Source: Candidatus Thiomargarita nelsonii (GTDB lineage Bacteria; Pseudomonadota; Gammaproteobacteria; Beggiatoales; Beggiatoaceae). Taken from it: 36,489 nucleotides of DNA. The notes beneath the pieces are model-generated. The model did not search any database and was not told the DNA's origin. It saw nothing but the letters and a program-made list of their open reading frames with translations. Positions within the stretch are counted from its first letter, which is position 1. Each line of letters starts with the position of its first letter. Made by a program: the position numbers and the translations under genes. Below, in pieces: positions 1 through 6,583 of the stretch. The stretch is from assembly GCA_000785145.2 (NCBI GenBank), contig JSZA02000065.1:1-36489 (forward strand). Direction: 5' to 3'.

Positions 1-3
1 TCC

Positions 4-21
4 GGGTGCGTCCTACGCACC
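4..21. repeat. Palindromic repeat GGTGCGTcctACGCACC (family D)
   Basis: A 7-bp perfect stem with a three-base loop. The same element, usually preceded by GTA, recurs at 17879-17899, 18000-18020 (inverted) and 33153-33173. It lies directly upstream of a broken PIN-domain gene. Confidence 0.7.
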
Positions 22-41
22 ATCTCATCACGCACCATTAA

Positions 42-230
42 TCTACAGCACCATCAAGAATGTGCGTGGGACGCAACGCTTGCTTAGCGTGTGCAGAACA
101 ATTACAAGTGGAAGCTCTTATTACTTGTGATGAGCGGATGATTAAAAGATATAAGGGAAATATCACAGTAATAAATCCAGTTACTTTTACAATGGAATTT
201 TTACAGGCACAGAAAAATGATCCCAGTTAA
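42..230 (+). pseudogene. C-terminal fragment of a PIN-domain (VapC-like) toxin
   Basis: An open frame ending at TAA 228-230 encodes a segment that looks like the last third of a PIN-domain ribonuclease: L-A-C-A-E-Q-L, then A-L-I-T-C-D-E-R, then N-P-V-T-F, the usual C-terminal order with the last active-site acid in the C-D-E-R segment. The N-terminal half with the first catalytic Asp is absent; upstream is palindromic repeat DNA and an in-frame stop at 39-41. Just before the recognisable part, an alternative frame reads W-D-A-T-L, the expected preceding PIN segment, so a one-base frameshift near position 80 is likely. It overlaps the next small gene by 14 bp. The PIN call rests on motif resemblance only. 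Confidence 0.55.
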
Positions 231-438
231 ACAATTAAAATTAGTTCTTCCCCGTAGTGAATGTGTGAAATACGAGGCGGTACAAATGCTTATAAACGGT
301 TTGGGTTTGACTAAAACGGCATTCTTTATAAGAGAAAATCTCTCTAGTCAAGGCGATTACTTAGAAATGAAAGAAAAACTGTTTGGAGAAAAAACCGCCG
401 CTGACATATACAATGATATTAAAAATAGCCAATTGTGA
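217..438 (+). CDS. Small hypothetical protein downstream of a PIN-toxin remnant
   Basis: A 73-residue protein starting at ATG inside the last codons of the PIN fragment, so the two were probably translationally coupled. It is lysine-rich with a predicted helix-turn-helix-sized central portion (G-L-G-L-T-K-T-A-F-F-I-R) and an acidic C-terminus. I do not recognise a family. Its size and overlap with a PIN gene suggest the partner of a toxin-antitoxin module in reverse (toxin first) order, but this is inference. Codon use resembles neighbouring genes. Confidence 0.5.
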   Translation: MIPVKQLKLVLPRSECVKYEAVQMLINGLGLTKTAFFIRENLSSQGDYLEMKEKLFGEKTAADIYNDIKNSQL

Positions 439-506
439 ACAGCTATAAAAAAGCAAAGCGATGATTTCCCTTTGCTTTATAAAACAAATCAATTTAATTT
501 GTTCAC

Positions 507-526
507 GTCCAAGATAAATCTTGGAC
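507..526. repeat. Perfect palindrome GTCCAAGATAAATCTTGGAC (family A)
   Basis: First of many copies of a 20-bp palindrome in the window. Other copies or close variants (A/T swapped in the centre, or GTCCAAAATTTATTTTGGAC) are at 2902-2921, 5978-5997, 7303-7320, 20579-20598, 24034-24053, 25141-25160, 25167-25186 and 28134-28153. This one sits 19 bp upstream of the sdhB start, where a ribosome binding site or upstream partner gene would be expected. Confidence 0.8.
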
Positions 527-544
527 GCCTACTAAAAAAAAACC

Positions 545-1285
545 ATGAAACTCCATTTAAAAATTTGGCGACAAAAAAACCGCGAAACTCAGGGCAAAAT
601 GGTAGATTACACCCTGGACGGGATTATTCCAGAAATCTCTTTTTTAGAAATGCTGGACATCTTAAATGAAGATTTACTGAAAAAAGGCGAAGAGCCGGTG
701 GCATTTGATCACGATTGCCGCGAAGGCATTTGTGGCATGTGTAGTCTCTACATTAACGGTAGAGCCCATGGTCCTGAACAAGAAATAACCGTTTGCCAAT
801 TGCACATGCGTCATTTCAAAGACGGAGACACGATTTATATCGAACCTTGGCGAGCTAAACCCTTTCCAGTCCTGAAAGATTTGATAGTGGATCGTTCTGC
901 TTTCGATAGAATCATTCAGGCGGGGGGCTACATTTCAGTGAATACTGGCTCCGCTCCCGATGCGAACACGATTCCAATTCCCAATAATAAAGTGAAAGAT
1001 GCTTTTGATGCAGCAGACTGTATTGGCTGCGGTGCTTGCGTAGCGGCTTGTAAAAATGCCTCAGCCATGCTTTTTGTCGCCGCCAAAGTGTCACACTTAG
1101 CCCTGTTACCGCAAGGGCAAGTGGAGAGACAAAAAAGGGTTGAACAAATGGTCGCCCAAATGGATAAAGAAGGCTTTGGGGCTTGCACAAATACGGGTGC
1201 TTGTTCTTTTGAATGTCCAAAAAGCATTCCCTTGAGCCACATTGCTCGCCTTAATCGCGAATATTTGTTTGCAAAATTGACTTAA
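545..1285 (+). CDS. sdhB: Succinate dehydrogenase/fumarate reductase iron-sulfur subunit, type B
   Basis: 246 residues carrying the electron-transfer clusters of complex II between the flavoprotein (SdhA) and the quinone-binding membrane anchor. The plant-type [2Fe-2S] domain is at the N-terminus (C58, C63, C66, C84, in C-R-E-G-I-C-G-M-C). The C-terminal domain holds C159, C162, C165 and C224 for [4Fe-4S] and C169, C214 and C220 for [3Fe-4S]. The wording (V-A-F-D-H-D-C-R-E-G-I-C, and a K-N-A-S-A segment after the first cluster motif) matches the type B enzymes typical of Bacteroidetes and some other phyla rather than E. coli SdhB. Neither sdhA nor sdhC adjoins it: upstream is a palindromic repeat and toxin debris. 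No clear Shine-Dalgarno precedes the ATG. Identity is confident; expression context is not. Confidence 0.93.
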   Translation: MKLHLKIWRQKNRETQGKMVDYTLDGIIPEISFLEMLDILNEDLLKKGEEPVAFDHDCREGICGMCSLYINGRAHGPEQEITVCQLHMRHFKDGDTIYIEPWRAKPFPVLKDLIVDRSAFDRIIQAGGYISVNTGSAPDANTIPIPNNKVKDAFDAADCIGCGACVAACKNASAMLFVAAKVSHLALLPQGQVERQKRVEQMVAQMDKEGFGACTNTGACSFECPKSIPLSHIARLNREYLFAKLT

Positions 1286-1295
1286 AAAAACTTAA

Positions 1296-1331
1296 GTACT
1301 GAACCTTTTCACCAATTTTATGGTTCAGTAC
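1296..1331 (+). terminator. Hairpin downstream of sdhB
   Basis: A 10-bp perfect inverted repeat, GTACTGAACC (1296-1305) and GGTTCAGTAC (1322-1331), starts 10 bp after the sdhB stop with a 16-base loop. The sequence that follows is A/T-rich but not a clean T run, so it is a possible rather than classical intrinsic terminator. Confidence 0.4.
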
Positions 1332-1366
1332 ATATATTAATATTTATAAAAAAAACGATTTTTTGT

Positions 1367-1429
1367 CATTTCGACAGAGGAGAAATCTTAATCAATTGAT
1401 AATTCAATATTTATCCTCGCGTCGAAATG
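1367..1429. repeat. Inverted repeat CATTTCGAC / GTCGAAATG
   Basis: Arms at 1367-1375 and 1421-1429 enclose an AT-rich spacer, followed by nine T residues. The left arm continues AGAGGAGAAATCTT. The right arm lies inside the truncated PIN gene on the minus strand, exactly where the protein departs from the family, so this element probably broke that gene. Confidence 0.5.
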
Positions 1430-1581
1430 CGCTTTTTTTTTATTAAAAAACTGTCCGAAGTATTATTCACAGCTTGCAGTATTGGCTTGGTCCATTTTTT
1501 GTAAGTGGGACTCACTTCAAAGTGATAAATCCATAAACAAGTATCTAAGCCTATTAAGTCATGATCAGTTAAAATATCCAT
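1411..1581 (-). pseudogene. N-terminal fragment of a PIN-domain toxin
   Basis: A 56-codon open frame starting at ATG 1579-1581, 11 bp after the antitoxin stop. It begins M-D-I-L-T-D-H-D-L-I-G-L-D-T-C-L-W-I-Y, the expected N-terminal strand of a PIN nuclease with its first catalytic Asp (D13), and continues for about 45 plausible residues. It then runs into repeat sequence (I-S-T-R-G-stop). The remaining acidic residues and the C-terminal half are missing, so it should not be an active nuclease. This is the broken toxin half of the pair whose antitoxin is at 1593-1856. Confidence 0.6.
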
Positions 1582-1592
1582 AAAGGTTTATC

Positions 1593-1856
1593 TTATTCCC
1601 AAGCATCACGCTCTTGTTTTAAATAGGCATCTGTATCTATATCTTGCCAAACTTCTTTATGGAGTCCAGCAAGTTTACTGACATAATCTTCAGATTGAGG
1701 CAAACATGCAATATTATCCTCTTTTTTGTCCGCTGTCACCAGCACAATGATACGCACAAGAGTTGATTTAGCCACTGGAAGCGACTCGTTTAATAATAAT
1801 CTACGTTGAGTATCTACAATGCCTGTTGTCTCAATCGCCTTTGCAATAAATTCCAT
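1593..1856 (-). CDS. Probable antitoxin of a VapBC-like module
   Basis: 87 residues. The start has a good Shine-Dalgarno (AAGGAA) about 8 bp upstream of the ATG. The N-terminus reads as a short beta-rich DNA-binding segment (T-T-G-I-V-D-T-Q-R-R-L-L-L followed by L-P-V and V-R-I-I-V-L-V); the C-terminus ends in an acidic, tryptophan-containing tail (Y-L-K-Q-E-R-D-A-W-E), the kind of tail that wraps PIN toxins. It lies 11 bp upstream of a truncated PIN gene in the same orientation. The role is inferred from architecture and context; I cannot name the exact family. Confidence 0.6.
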   Translation of the reverse strand: MEFIAKAIETTGIVDTQRRLLLNESLPVAKSTLVRIIVLVTADKKEDNIACLPQSEDYVSKLAGLHKEVWQDIDTDAYLKQERDAWE

Positions 1857-1929
1857 GTTTTATTCCTTTTAAAATAGCGACTAGATTGCATATTATCATA
1901 AATTTTAATTCTTCGCGTGCCTAAAACTC

Positions 1930-2652
1930 TCAACCACAGGGAATATAAACCTTTTCCAACATTTCTGCATATTCACTGGAGACATTACTATCAATCGTAA
2001 TCCCCCCTCCACTTTTATAAATCAACTTTTCTCCCTTTCTCTCTATAAAACGAATCGTCACCGCGCTATCTAATTGCTTCCCATCAAAATAGCCAAATAC
2101 TCCCGTAAAAAATCCCCGCTTATAACCTTCAACAGCATTGATAATTTCAATTGTTTTTCTTTTTGGTGCCCCAGTAATTGAGCCGGCGGGTAATAGCGAA
2201 AATAAAATATCGCCAATTCTTTCAGACCAATTTTTTTCTAAAATGCCTGAAATTTCTGAACTGACTTGCAAAAGTGCTTTGGAGCCGGCTTCTATTTTAT
2301 CTATATATCTAAATTTATTAACCCTGACTTTTTTGGCGACGATTGAAAGATCATTTCTAAGCAAATCGACAACCATAACATGTTCCGCCTTTTCCTTTTC
2401 ATCGGCTAAAATCTTTGAGTGAGCATTTAAAATATGAGCATCAATAGTGCCTTTCATAGGATAGGTTTTAATGAGATTGTCTTTAATTTTAATAAAGCGT
2501 TCAGGCGAAAAGGTGATAAATTGGTTTTTAAAATAAAGCTTAAAAGGGGCTTGACTGGAGAGAAATATATTTAAAAGTGAAGTATTTCTTGTATTTATTT
2601 CTATTTCTGTTGGAAAAGTTAAATTGAGTAGGTAGCTATTGCCCTCAATCAT
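1930..2652 (-). CDS. pabB: Aminodeoxychorismate synthase component I, C-terminal part (frameshifted pabB)
   Basis: 240 residues forming the chorismate-binding catalytic fold that converts chorismate to 4-amino-4-deoxychorismate for folate synthesis, using ammonia from a PabA-type amidotransferase. Diagnostic motifs are P-M-K-G-T-I-D, V-D-L-L-R-N-D, A-G-S-I-T-G-A-P-K and the closing G-G-G-I-T-I-D-S with E-Y-A-E-M-L. It lacks the long N-terminal lobe of TrpE/PabB, as in the short stand-alone PabB forms. The reading frame is open upstream of the ATG: it encodes A-I-S-F-A-R-Y-K-K-A-F-N-T-V-I-Q-E before M-I-E-G, which is normal PabB sequence and belongs to the upstream fragment through a shift at an A10 tract. 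The ATG used here overlaps the upstream stop (ATGA). Confidence 0.88.
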   Translation of the reverse strand: MIEGNSYLLNLTFPTEIEINTRNTSLLNIFLSSQAPFKLYFKNQFITFSPERFIKIKDNLIKTYPMKGTIDAHILNAHSKILADEKEKAEHVMVVDLLRNDLSIVAKKVRVNKFRYIDKIEAGSKALLQVSSEISGILEKNWSERIGDILFSLLPAGSITGAPKRKTIEIINAVEGYKRGFFTGVFGYFDGKQLDSAVTIRFIERKGEKLIYKSGGGITIDSNVSSEYAEMLEKVYIPCG

Positions 2653-2885
2653 TTCTTGGATAACTGTATTAAAAGCCTTTTTGTATCTGGCAAAACTGAT
2701 GGCTTTTTTTTTTGAATTAAATAGTGAAACGGATGCGGTGTCACATTGGAAAATCCGTCAATTGAAAAAAAGATTTGATTGTCTAGCTTGTCAAAGGGCG
2801 CGAGGTAGAAATTTTTGAGATCAAAATCAATAATAAATAAAAAAGGGATTTTTTTTTTGCCCAATTGGTTTAAGCTATTTTTCAT
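2649..2885 (-). CDS. pabB: Aminodeoxychorismate synthase component I, N-terminal part (frameshifted pabB)
   Basis: Encodes about 60 residues of PabB N-terminus (L-F-I-I-D-F-D, P-H-P-F-H-Y-L-I-Q-K) and then leaves frame. I chose ATG 2885 because the 14 upstream codons of the longer frame (to 2927) lie in a family A palindrome. At plus positions 2704-2713 the minus strand has ten A residues read CAA AAA AAA AAG. One extra A, or a -1 slip on the A_AAA_AAG heptamer, joins this part to the catalytic part and gives a 318-residue PabB. As written, translation ends at TGA 2649-2651. It may be a sequencing or assembly error, a phase-variable tract, a slippage site or a true pseudogene. Confidence 0.75.
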   Translation of the reverse strand: MKNSLNQLGKKKIPFLFIIDFDLKNFYLAPFDKLDNQIFFSIDGFSNVTPHPFHYLIQKKKPSVLPDTKRLLIQLSKK

Positions 2886-2901
2886 AGTTCTAGAATTAGG
2901 A

Positions 2902-2921
2902 GTCCAAGATTTATCTTGGAC
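2902..2921. repeat. Family A palindrome GTCCAAGATTTATCTTGGAC
   Basis: Perfect 20-bp palindrome followed by a partial second copy (GTCCAAAAT). It sits between the hypothetical gene at 2936 and the start of pabB, within an otherwise tight minus-strand gene run. Confidence 0.8.
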
Positions 2922-2935
2922 GTCCAAAATATGGG

Positions 2936-3346
2936 TTATTTATCAGCCTCATATAAACGATAAATATAGGCATCCTCAATATAACGCCCATTAACGCCAA
3001 GGCTTGTCAATCTCTTTTCTGAGACTTCATGACTGAGGCGCATCATTCTCAGCGATGAGACGTATTGATCATTGTCGTCCGTTGCATATAGAGAAACCGC
3101 TGGTAAGCTATATTCATGTTCTTGGTCAGCATCAAGGACGTTAAGAACTTTGTCATATACCTTTCTAGGTCCTTGGGTTGCTATAAGAGGTGTTACAAGA
3201 TGTAAACGCCAAACTTCAGCTTCAGACGTATATAACCAGAATGAAGCCGTGATTGGCATCACAGCCTCAATTTGCTGAAGAAACTGCTTGCCAGCGGTAA
3301 TCATTTCATCGGTAAGGATTTTACCTACATAAAGTTCTTTAGCCAT
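2936..3346 (-). CDS. Conserved hypothetical protein overlapping rsxC
   Basis: 136 residues, soluble, no signal peptide. Its start overlaps the end of rsxC by 8 bp, so it is probably co-translated with the Rsx genes. Visible features are an amphipathic N-terminal helix (L-T-D-E-M-I-T-A-G-K), a strand with S-F-W-L-Y followed by E-V-W-R-L-H-L-V-T-P, and a charged C-terminus with Y-I-E-D-A-Y-I-Y-R-L-Y. I have an impression of similar small uncharacterised proteins with the A-x-x-W-L-Y...W-R-L...P pattern in other bacteria, but no function is known to me. No metal or nucleotide motif is seen. Confidence 0.7.
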   Translation of the reverse strand: MAKELYVGKILTDEMITAGKQFLQQIEAVMPITASFWLYTSEAEVWRLHLVTPLIATQGPRKVYDKVLNVLDADQEHEYSLPAVSLYATDDNDQYVSSLRMMRLSHEVSEKRLTSLGVNGRYIEDAYIYRLYEADK

Positions 3347-4802
3347 GTTTCGCCCTTTCTATCGCAGCCTTAATCGTCGCCCTAGCTGCCGCTTTCTTAT
3401 GACGGGCTGCCTGTTCTATCTTGTCGCGCTCAAGACGAAAACTATGAAAATCATGCCGTCGTCGCGCCGATTCAGCTTTTTCACGTTTACGCTCACAGGC
3501 ACGAATTTCAGCCTTAGCATAACGAAAATAGCTCACCAAGGGAATATGACTTGGGCACACATAAGCGCAGCAGCCACAATCAATGCAATCAAATAGATGA
3601 TAATCTTGTGCTTTTTTTAAATCTTTCGCTTTAGCGTGCCAATAGAGTTGTTGTGGCAGCAAATTGACAGGACACACATCAGCACAAGCCCCACACCGTA
3701 TGCAAGGCATGGCTAAAGGAATCTCATTGGCACCAGAAACAATTAAACAATTCGTCGTTTTAATGACAGGCATATCATCATGGGGTAAAGCCAATCCCAT
3801 CATGGGACCACCCATAATCAGTCTTTCTACGCCCGGCTTACGTCCACACTGGTCAATGACAAGGTGCATCGGTGTCCCTAACAGCACCTCAATATTTTGC
3901 GGCCTTTCTACGCCCTCACCCGTGATAGTAACGACTCGTGATACTAAAGCTTGTCCTATTTGCACAGCCCGATAGACGGCTCTAGCCGTTTCCACATTAT
4001 GCATCACAATGCCAATGCTGGGTGGGAACTGACTGCGTCCAACTTCTTTTCCAGTCAAAACTTGTATTAATTGGCGCTCTCCGCCCATGGGATAATGGGT
4101 AGGCACTTGTATCACTTCCACCCGCCCTTGTGCCGCATCTAATAAGGCTTGATAAGCCGCTGGTTTATTATCTTCCACCGCAATAATACAACGTTTAGCA
4201 CCGCCTAAAACATGCTTTATTATCTGAGCACCCACAATAATATCATCTGGATGTGTACGCATCAGCCGATCATCACAAGTGATATACGGTTCACATTCGG
4301 CACCGTTGATAATTAAAGTATCTATACTTTTAGGTTTTAACTTTATATGTGAAGGAAAACCGGCACCGCCTAATCCCACTATTCCCGCTTTCCCAATGTG
4401 ATTACGCACGACTTCTGGCGCTAAGGCGGAATAATCAACAAGCGGAGTACGCTTTGCCCATTTTTCTTCTCCATCGGTTTCAATCACAATACAGTGTGCC
4501 GTCAAGCCTGACGGATGGGGAACGGGACGGGGTTCGATGGCGACAATGGTGCCAGAACTAGAAGCGTGAATGGGGACACTCATTAATAAGCTGCAATCGT
4601 TTCCCCAACAATGGGCAACAATTTGACCTTTTAGCACCTTATCACCAACTTGCACAACAGATTTGGATGGCTCTCCAATGTGTTGTAAAAAAGGCAAGAC
4701 TAAAAATGGCGGAATCTTCGCAGGTGCTATTGGCTTTTCACACGAAAGCGTTTTATGTTCGTCAGGCTTGACTCCGCCATGAAAATGCCATAAGCGCGTC
4801 AT
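3339..4802 (-). CDS. rsxC: Electron transport complex subunit RsxC/RnfC
   Basis: 487 residues; the peripheral NADH-facing subunit of the Rnf/Rsx complex, which couples NADH:ferredoxin electron transfer to ion movement or maintains SoxR reduction. The N-terminus has the RnfC barrel-sandwich segment (H-G-G-V-K-P) and a Rossmann-like segment with G-L-G-G-A-G-F-P-S-H-I-K-L for flavin/NADH. Two [4Fe-4S] ferredoxin motifs, C-I-R-C-G-A-C and C-I-D-C-G-C-C, lie at residues 367-378 and 406-417. The C-terminus is a basic, helical, Ala/Arg/Lys-rich tail of about 60 residues, shorter than the E. coli extension. It follows rsxB by 24 bp. The rsxD, rsxG and rsxE genes that usually follow are not here. Confidence 0.95.
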   Translation of the reverse strand: MTRLWHFHGGVKPDEHKTLSCEKPIAPAKIPPFLVLPFLQHIGEPSKSVVQVGDKVLKGQIVAHCWGNDCSLLMSVPIHASSSGTIVAIEPRPVPHPSGLTAHCIVIETDGEEKWAKRTPLVDYSALAPEVVRNHIGKAGIVGLGGAGFPSHIKLKPKSIDTLIINGAECEPYITCDDRLMRTHPDDIIVGAQIIKHVLGGAKRCIIAVEDNKPAAYQALLDAAQGRVEVIQVPTHYPMGGERQLIQVLTGKEVGRSQFPPSIGIVMHNVETARAVYRAVQIGQALVSRVVTITGEGVERPQNIEVLLGTPMHLVIDQCGRKPGVERLIMGGPMMGLALPHDDMPVIKTTNCLIVSGANEIPLAMPCIRCGACADVCPVNLLPQQLYWHAKAKDLKKAQDYHLFDCIDCGCCAYVCPSHIPLVSYFRYAKAEIRACERKREKAESARRRHDFHSFRLERDKIEQAARHKKAAARATIKAAIERAKHG

Positions 4803-4834
4803 ATCAGTTATCAGTTATCACAGTTATCAGTTAC
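4803..4834. repeat. Short tandem repeat (ACTGATA units) in the rsxB-rsxC spacer
   Basis: On the minus strand the spacer reads as about four imperfect copies of ACTGATA, overlapping the rsxB stop and ending just before the rsxC ATG. Every unit contains a TGA. It leaves no room for a conventional ribosome binding site for rsxC. Confidence 0.5.
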
Positions 4835-5387
4835 CACAAGAACTGTATTGAGGTGTACTTTGCACACCCGGATAAGGCCATTTCCAAGTATTCACCGCTT
4901 GTGGTATTGGCACCATCTTAATGCAATCAACCGGACAGGGAGCAACACAAAGTTCACAACCAGTGCATTCTTGGGCAATAACCGTATGCATTTGTTTAGG
5001 CGCACCCAAAATGGCATCAACGGGACAAGCTTGTACACACAAAGTACAGCCAATACAATTCAATTCATCAATCTCCGCTAACATTTGAGCTTGTTCCACG
5101 CCATGTTCGCTAGGTTTAGGCTCGCAATCTAATAGTGCTGCTAAGGCTAACATGCCCACTTCGCCCCCAGGCGGACATTGGTTAATCTCTGCCTCACCTT
5201 TCAGGATAGCTTCAGCGTAAGGACGACAACCCGGATAGCCACATTTGCCACATTGTTGTTGTGGTAAAAGAGCGTCAATTTTATCAACAACAGGTGAGCC
5301 TTCGACTTTAAAACGCTCCCCCGCATAACCGAGTAGCAGTCCAAAAATAAAAGCCAATCCACCGAGCACAACAATTGTTCCTATCAT
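4827..5387 (-). CDS. rsxB: Electron transport complex subunit RsxB/RnfB
   Basis: 186 residues. An N-terminal membrane anchor (residues 3-22) is followed by the RnfB-type [4Fe-4S] domain (C46, C49, C54, C71, in Q-Q-C-G-K-C-G-Y-P-G-C) and then a double ferredoxin domain with C111/C114/C117/C121 and C141/C144/C147/C151, enough cysteines for three clusters. It passes electrons between soluble ferredoxin and the membrane part of the Rnf complex. The start overlaps the rsxA stop by 4 bp (ATGA-type coupling). Length and motif order are normal for the family. Confidence 0.96.
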   Translation of the reverse strand: MIGTIVVLGGLAFIFGLLLGYAGERFKVEGSPVVDKIDALLPQQQCGKCGYPGCRPYAEAILKGEAEINQCPPGGEVGMLALAALLDCEPKPSEHGVEQAQMLAEIDELNCIGCTLCVQACPVDAILGAPKQMHTVIAQECTGCELCVAPCPVDCIKMVPIPQAVNTWKWPYPGVQSTPQYSSCGN

Positions 5388-5959
5388 AGTAAGCCTGAAA
5401 AACCCATAAATGCCATTGACATGATGCCCGCTGTGATAAGCGTAATCGGTGCCCCTTTAAAGACAAGCGGCACATCCGCGACCGCTAAACGCTCACGCAT
5501 AGCTGCAAACAGGACTAACACCAAGGAAAATCCAATAGCCGCACCAAATCCATAAATAGCAGACTCTATAAATCCATGTTTTTCTTGTACATTTAATAAA
5601 GCCACTCCCAACACTGCACAATTAGTCGTAATCAATGGTAAAAAAATACCTAAGATTTGATACAACAATGGACTGGTTTTATGTACAAGCATTTCTGTAA
5701 ATTGCACCACAACAGCAATGACTAATATAAAAGCGATTGTGCGTAAAAATTCTAAGGCGAGCGGTACCAATAAATATTCGTTGACGACATAGCTACAAAT
5801 CGAGGCTAAAGTCAGCACAAAAGTTGTCGCAAGTCCCATTCCCATAGCGGTTTCTAATTTTGTAGAGACGCTCATAAAAGGGCATAGCCCTAGAAATTTA
5901 ACGAGGACAAAATTATTAACGAGAATAGTACTAATCAAAATAAATAAATATTCACTCAT
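5384..5959 (-). CDS. rsxA: Electron transport complex subunit RsxA/RnfA
   Basis: 191 residues, the usual length, with about six membrane segments and the conserved N-terminal pattern N-N-F-V-L-V-K-F-L-G-L-C-P-F. RnfA and RnfE are related integral subunits that form the ion-translocating core. The start overlaps the end of the WrbA-like gene by 8 bp and the end overlaps rsxB by 4 bp, so all are one transcription unit. A family A palindrome lies 19 bp upstream of the ATG, inside the preceding coding sequence, and may interfere with the start region. Confidence 0.96.
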   Translation of the reverse strand: MSEYLFILISTILVNNFVLVKFLGLCPFMSVSTKLETAMGMGLATTFVLTLASICSYVVNEYLLVPLALEFLRTIAFILVIAVVVQFTEMLVHKTSPLLYQILGIFLPLITTNCAVLGVALLNVQEKHGFIESAIYGFGAAIGFSLVLVLFAAMRERLAVADVPLVFKGAPITLITAGIMSMAFMGFSGLL

Positions 5960-6563
5960 AATTTTTACTAGCTAGGAGTCCAAGATTTATCTTGGACGCG
6001 AGACGTTTACCCAAAGCACGACATAAGCGTTGTTCTTCCTCAGACATCGGATTTTTATTATCCGTCCCAGCGACATGACTGGCACCATAAGGCGTACCCC
6101 CAGTCCGTGTGGTGAGCAAATCCCCTTGAGTGTACGGCAAACCCAATAGCAACATACCGTGATGTAATAAAGGCAGCATCATAGACAATAAAGTACTTTC
6201 TTGTCCGCCGTGTAAACTGCCTGTAGAAGTAAAAACGGCAGCGGGTTTATCCACCAGCGCACCAGAAAGCCACAATCCGCTGGTTTGATCAAGAAAATAT
6301 TTCAAGGGGGCAGCCATATTGCCAAATCGGGTGGGACTACCTAATGCCAAACCCGCACAATTTTCTAAATCGTCCAAAGACACATAAGGTGGTCCAGCAT
6401 CAGGAATATCTGGCACTGTCGCTTCACATAATTGAGACACCTCTGGCACGGTGCGGAGCCGTGCTTGACAATTGGGCACTTCCTCGATACCACGCGCAAT
6501 TTTTTGCGCCATCTGCGCGACATGCCCGTGTCGGCTATAATACAAAACTAAAATGTCTAACAC
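5952..6563 (-). CDS. wrbA: WrbA-family NAD(P)H:quinone oxidoreductase (flavodoxin-like)
   Basis: About 203 residues. WrbA proteins are FMN-dependent, usually tetrameric, two-electron quinone reductases. The N-terminal FMN phosphate-binding loop is L-V-L-Y-Y-S-R-H-G-H-V; later motifs are G-S-P-T-R-F-G-N-M (family signature), S-T-G-S-L-H-G-G-Q-E and the L-P-Y-T core. I prefer GTG 6563 because AAGGGG lies 8 bp upstream; another GTG at 6581 adds six residues. The final 14 residues (S-K-I-N-L-G-L-L-A-S-K-N-Y-E) are read from a family A palindrome and spacer, so the natural C-terminus has been replaced or extended. It lies directly upstream of rsxA. Confidence 0.9.
   Translation of the reverse strand: MLDILVLYYSRHGHVAQMAQKIARGIEEVPNCQARLRTVPEVSQLCEATVPDIPDAGPPYVSLDDLENCAGLALGSPTRFGNMAAPLKYFLDQTSGLWLSGALVDKPAAVFTSTGSLHGGQESTLLSMMLPLLHHGMLLLGLPYTQGDLLTTRTGGTPYGASHVAGTDNKNPMSEEEQRLCRALGKRLASKINLGLLASKNYE
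5978..5997. repeat. Family A palindrome inside the 3' end of wrbA
   Basis: A perfect 20-bp palindrome, GTCCAAGATTTATCTTGGAC, read in frame as S-K-I-N-L-G at the end of the WrbA-like protein. It leaves the next gene's start codon intact. Confidence 0.8.
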
Positions 6564-6583
6564 GCAAATATCCCCTTGCACAC

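Noticed and set aside
472..669. Open frame overlapping the sdhB start
   Set aside because: It is a shadow in another frame of the sdhB 5' region and the family A palindrome, with no protein-like pattern.
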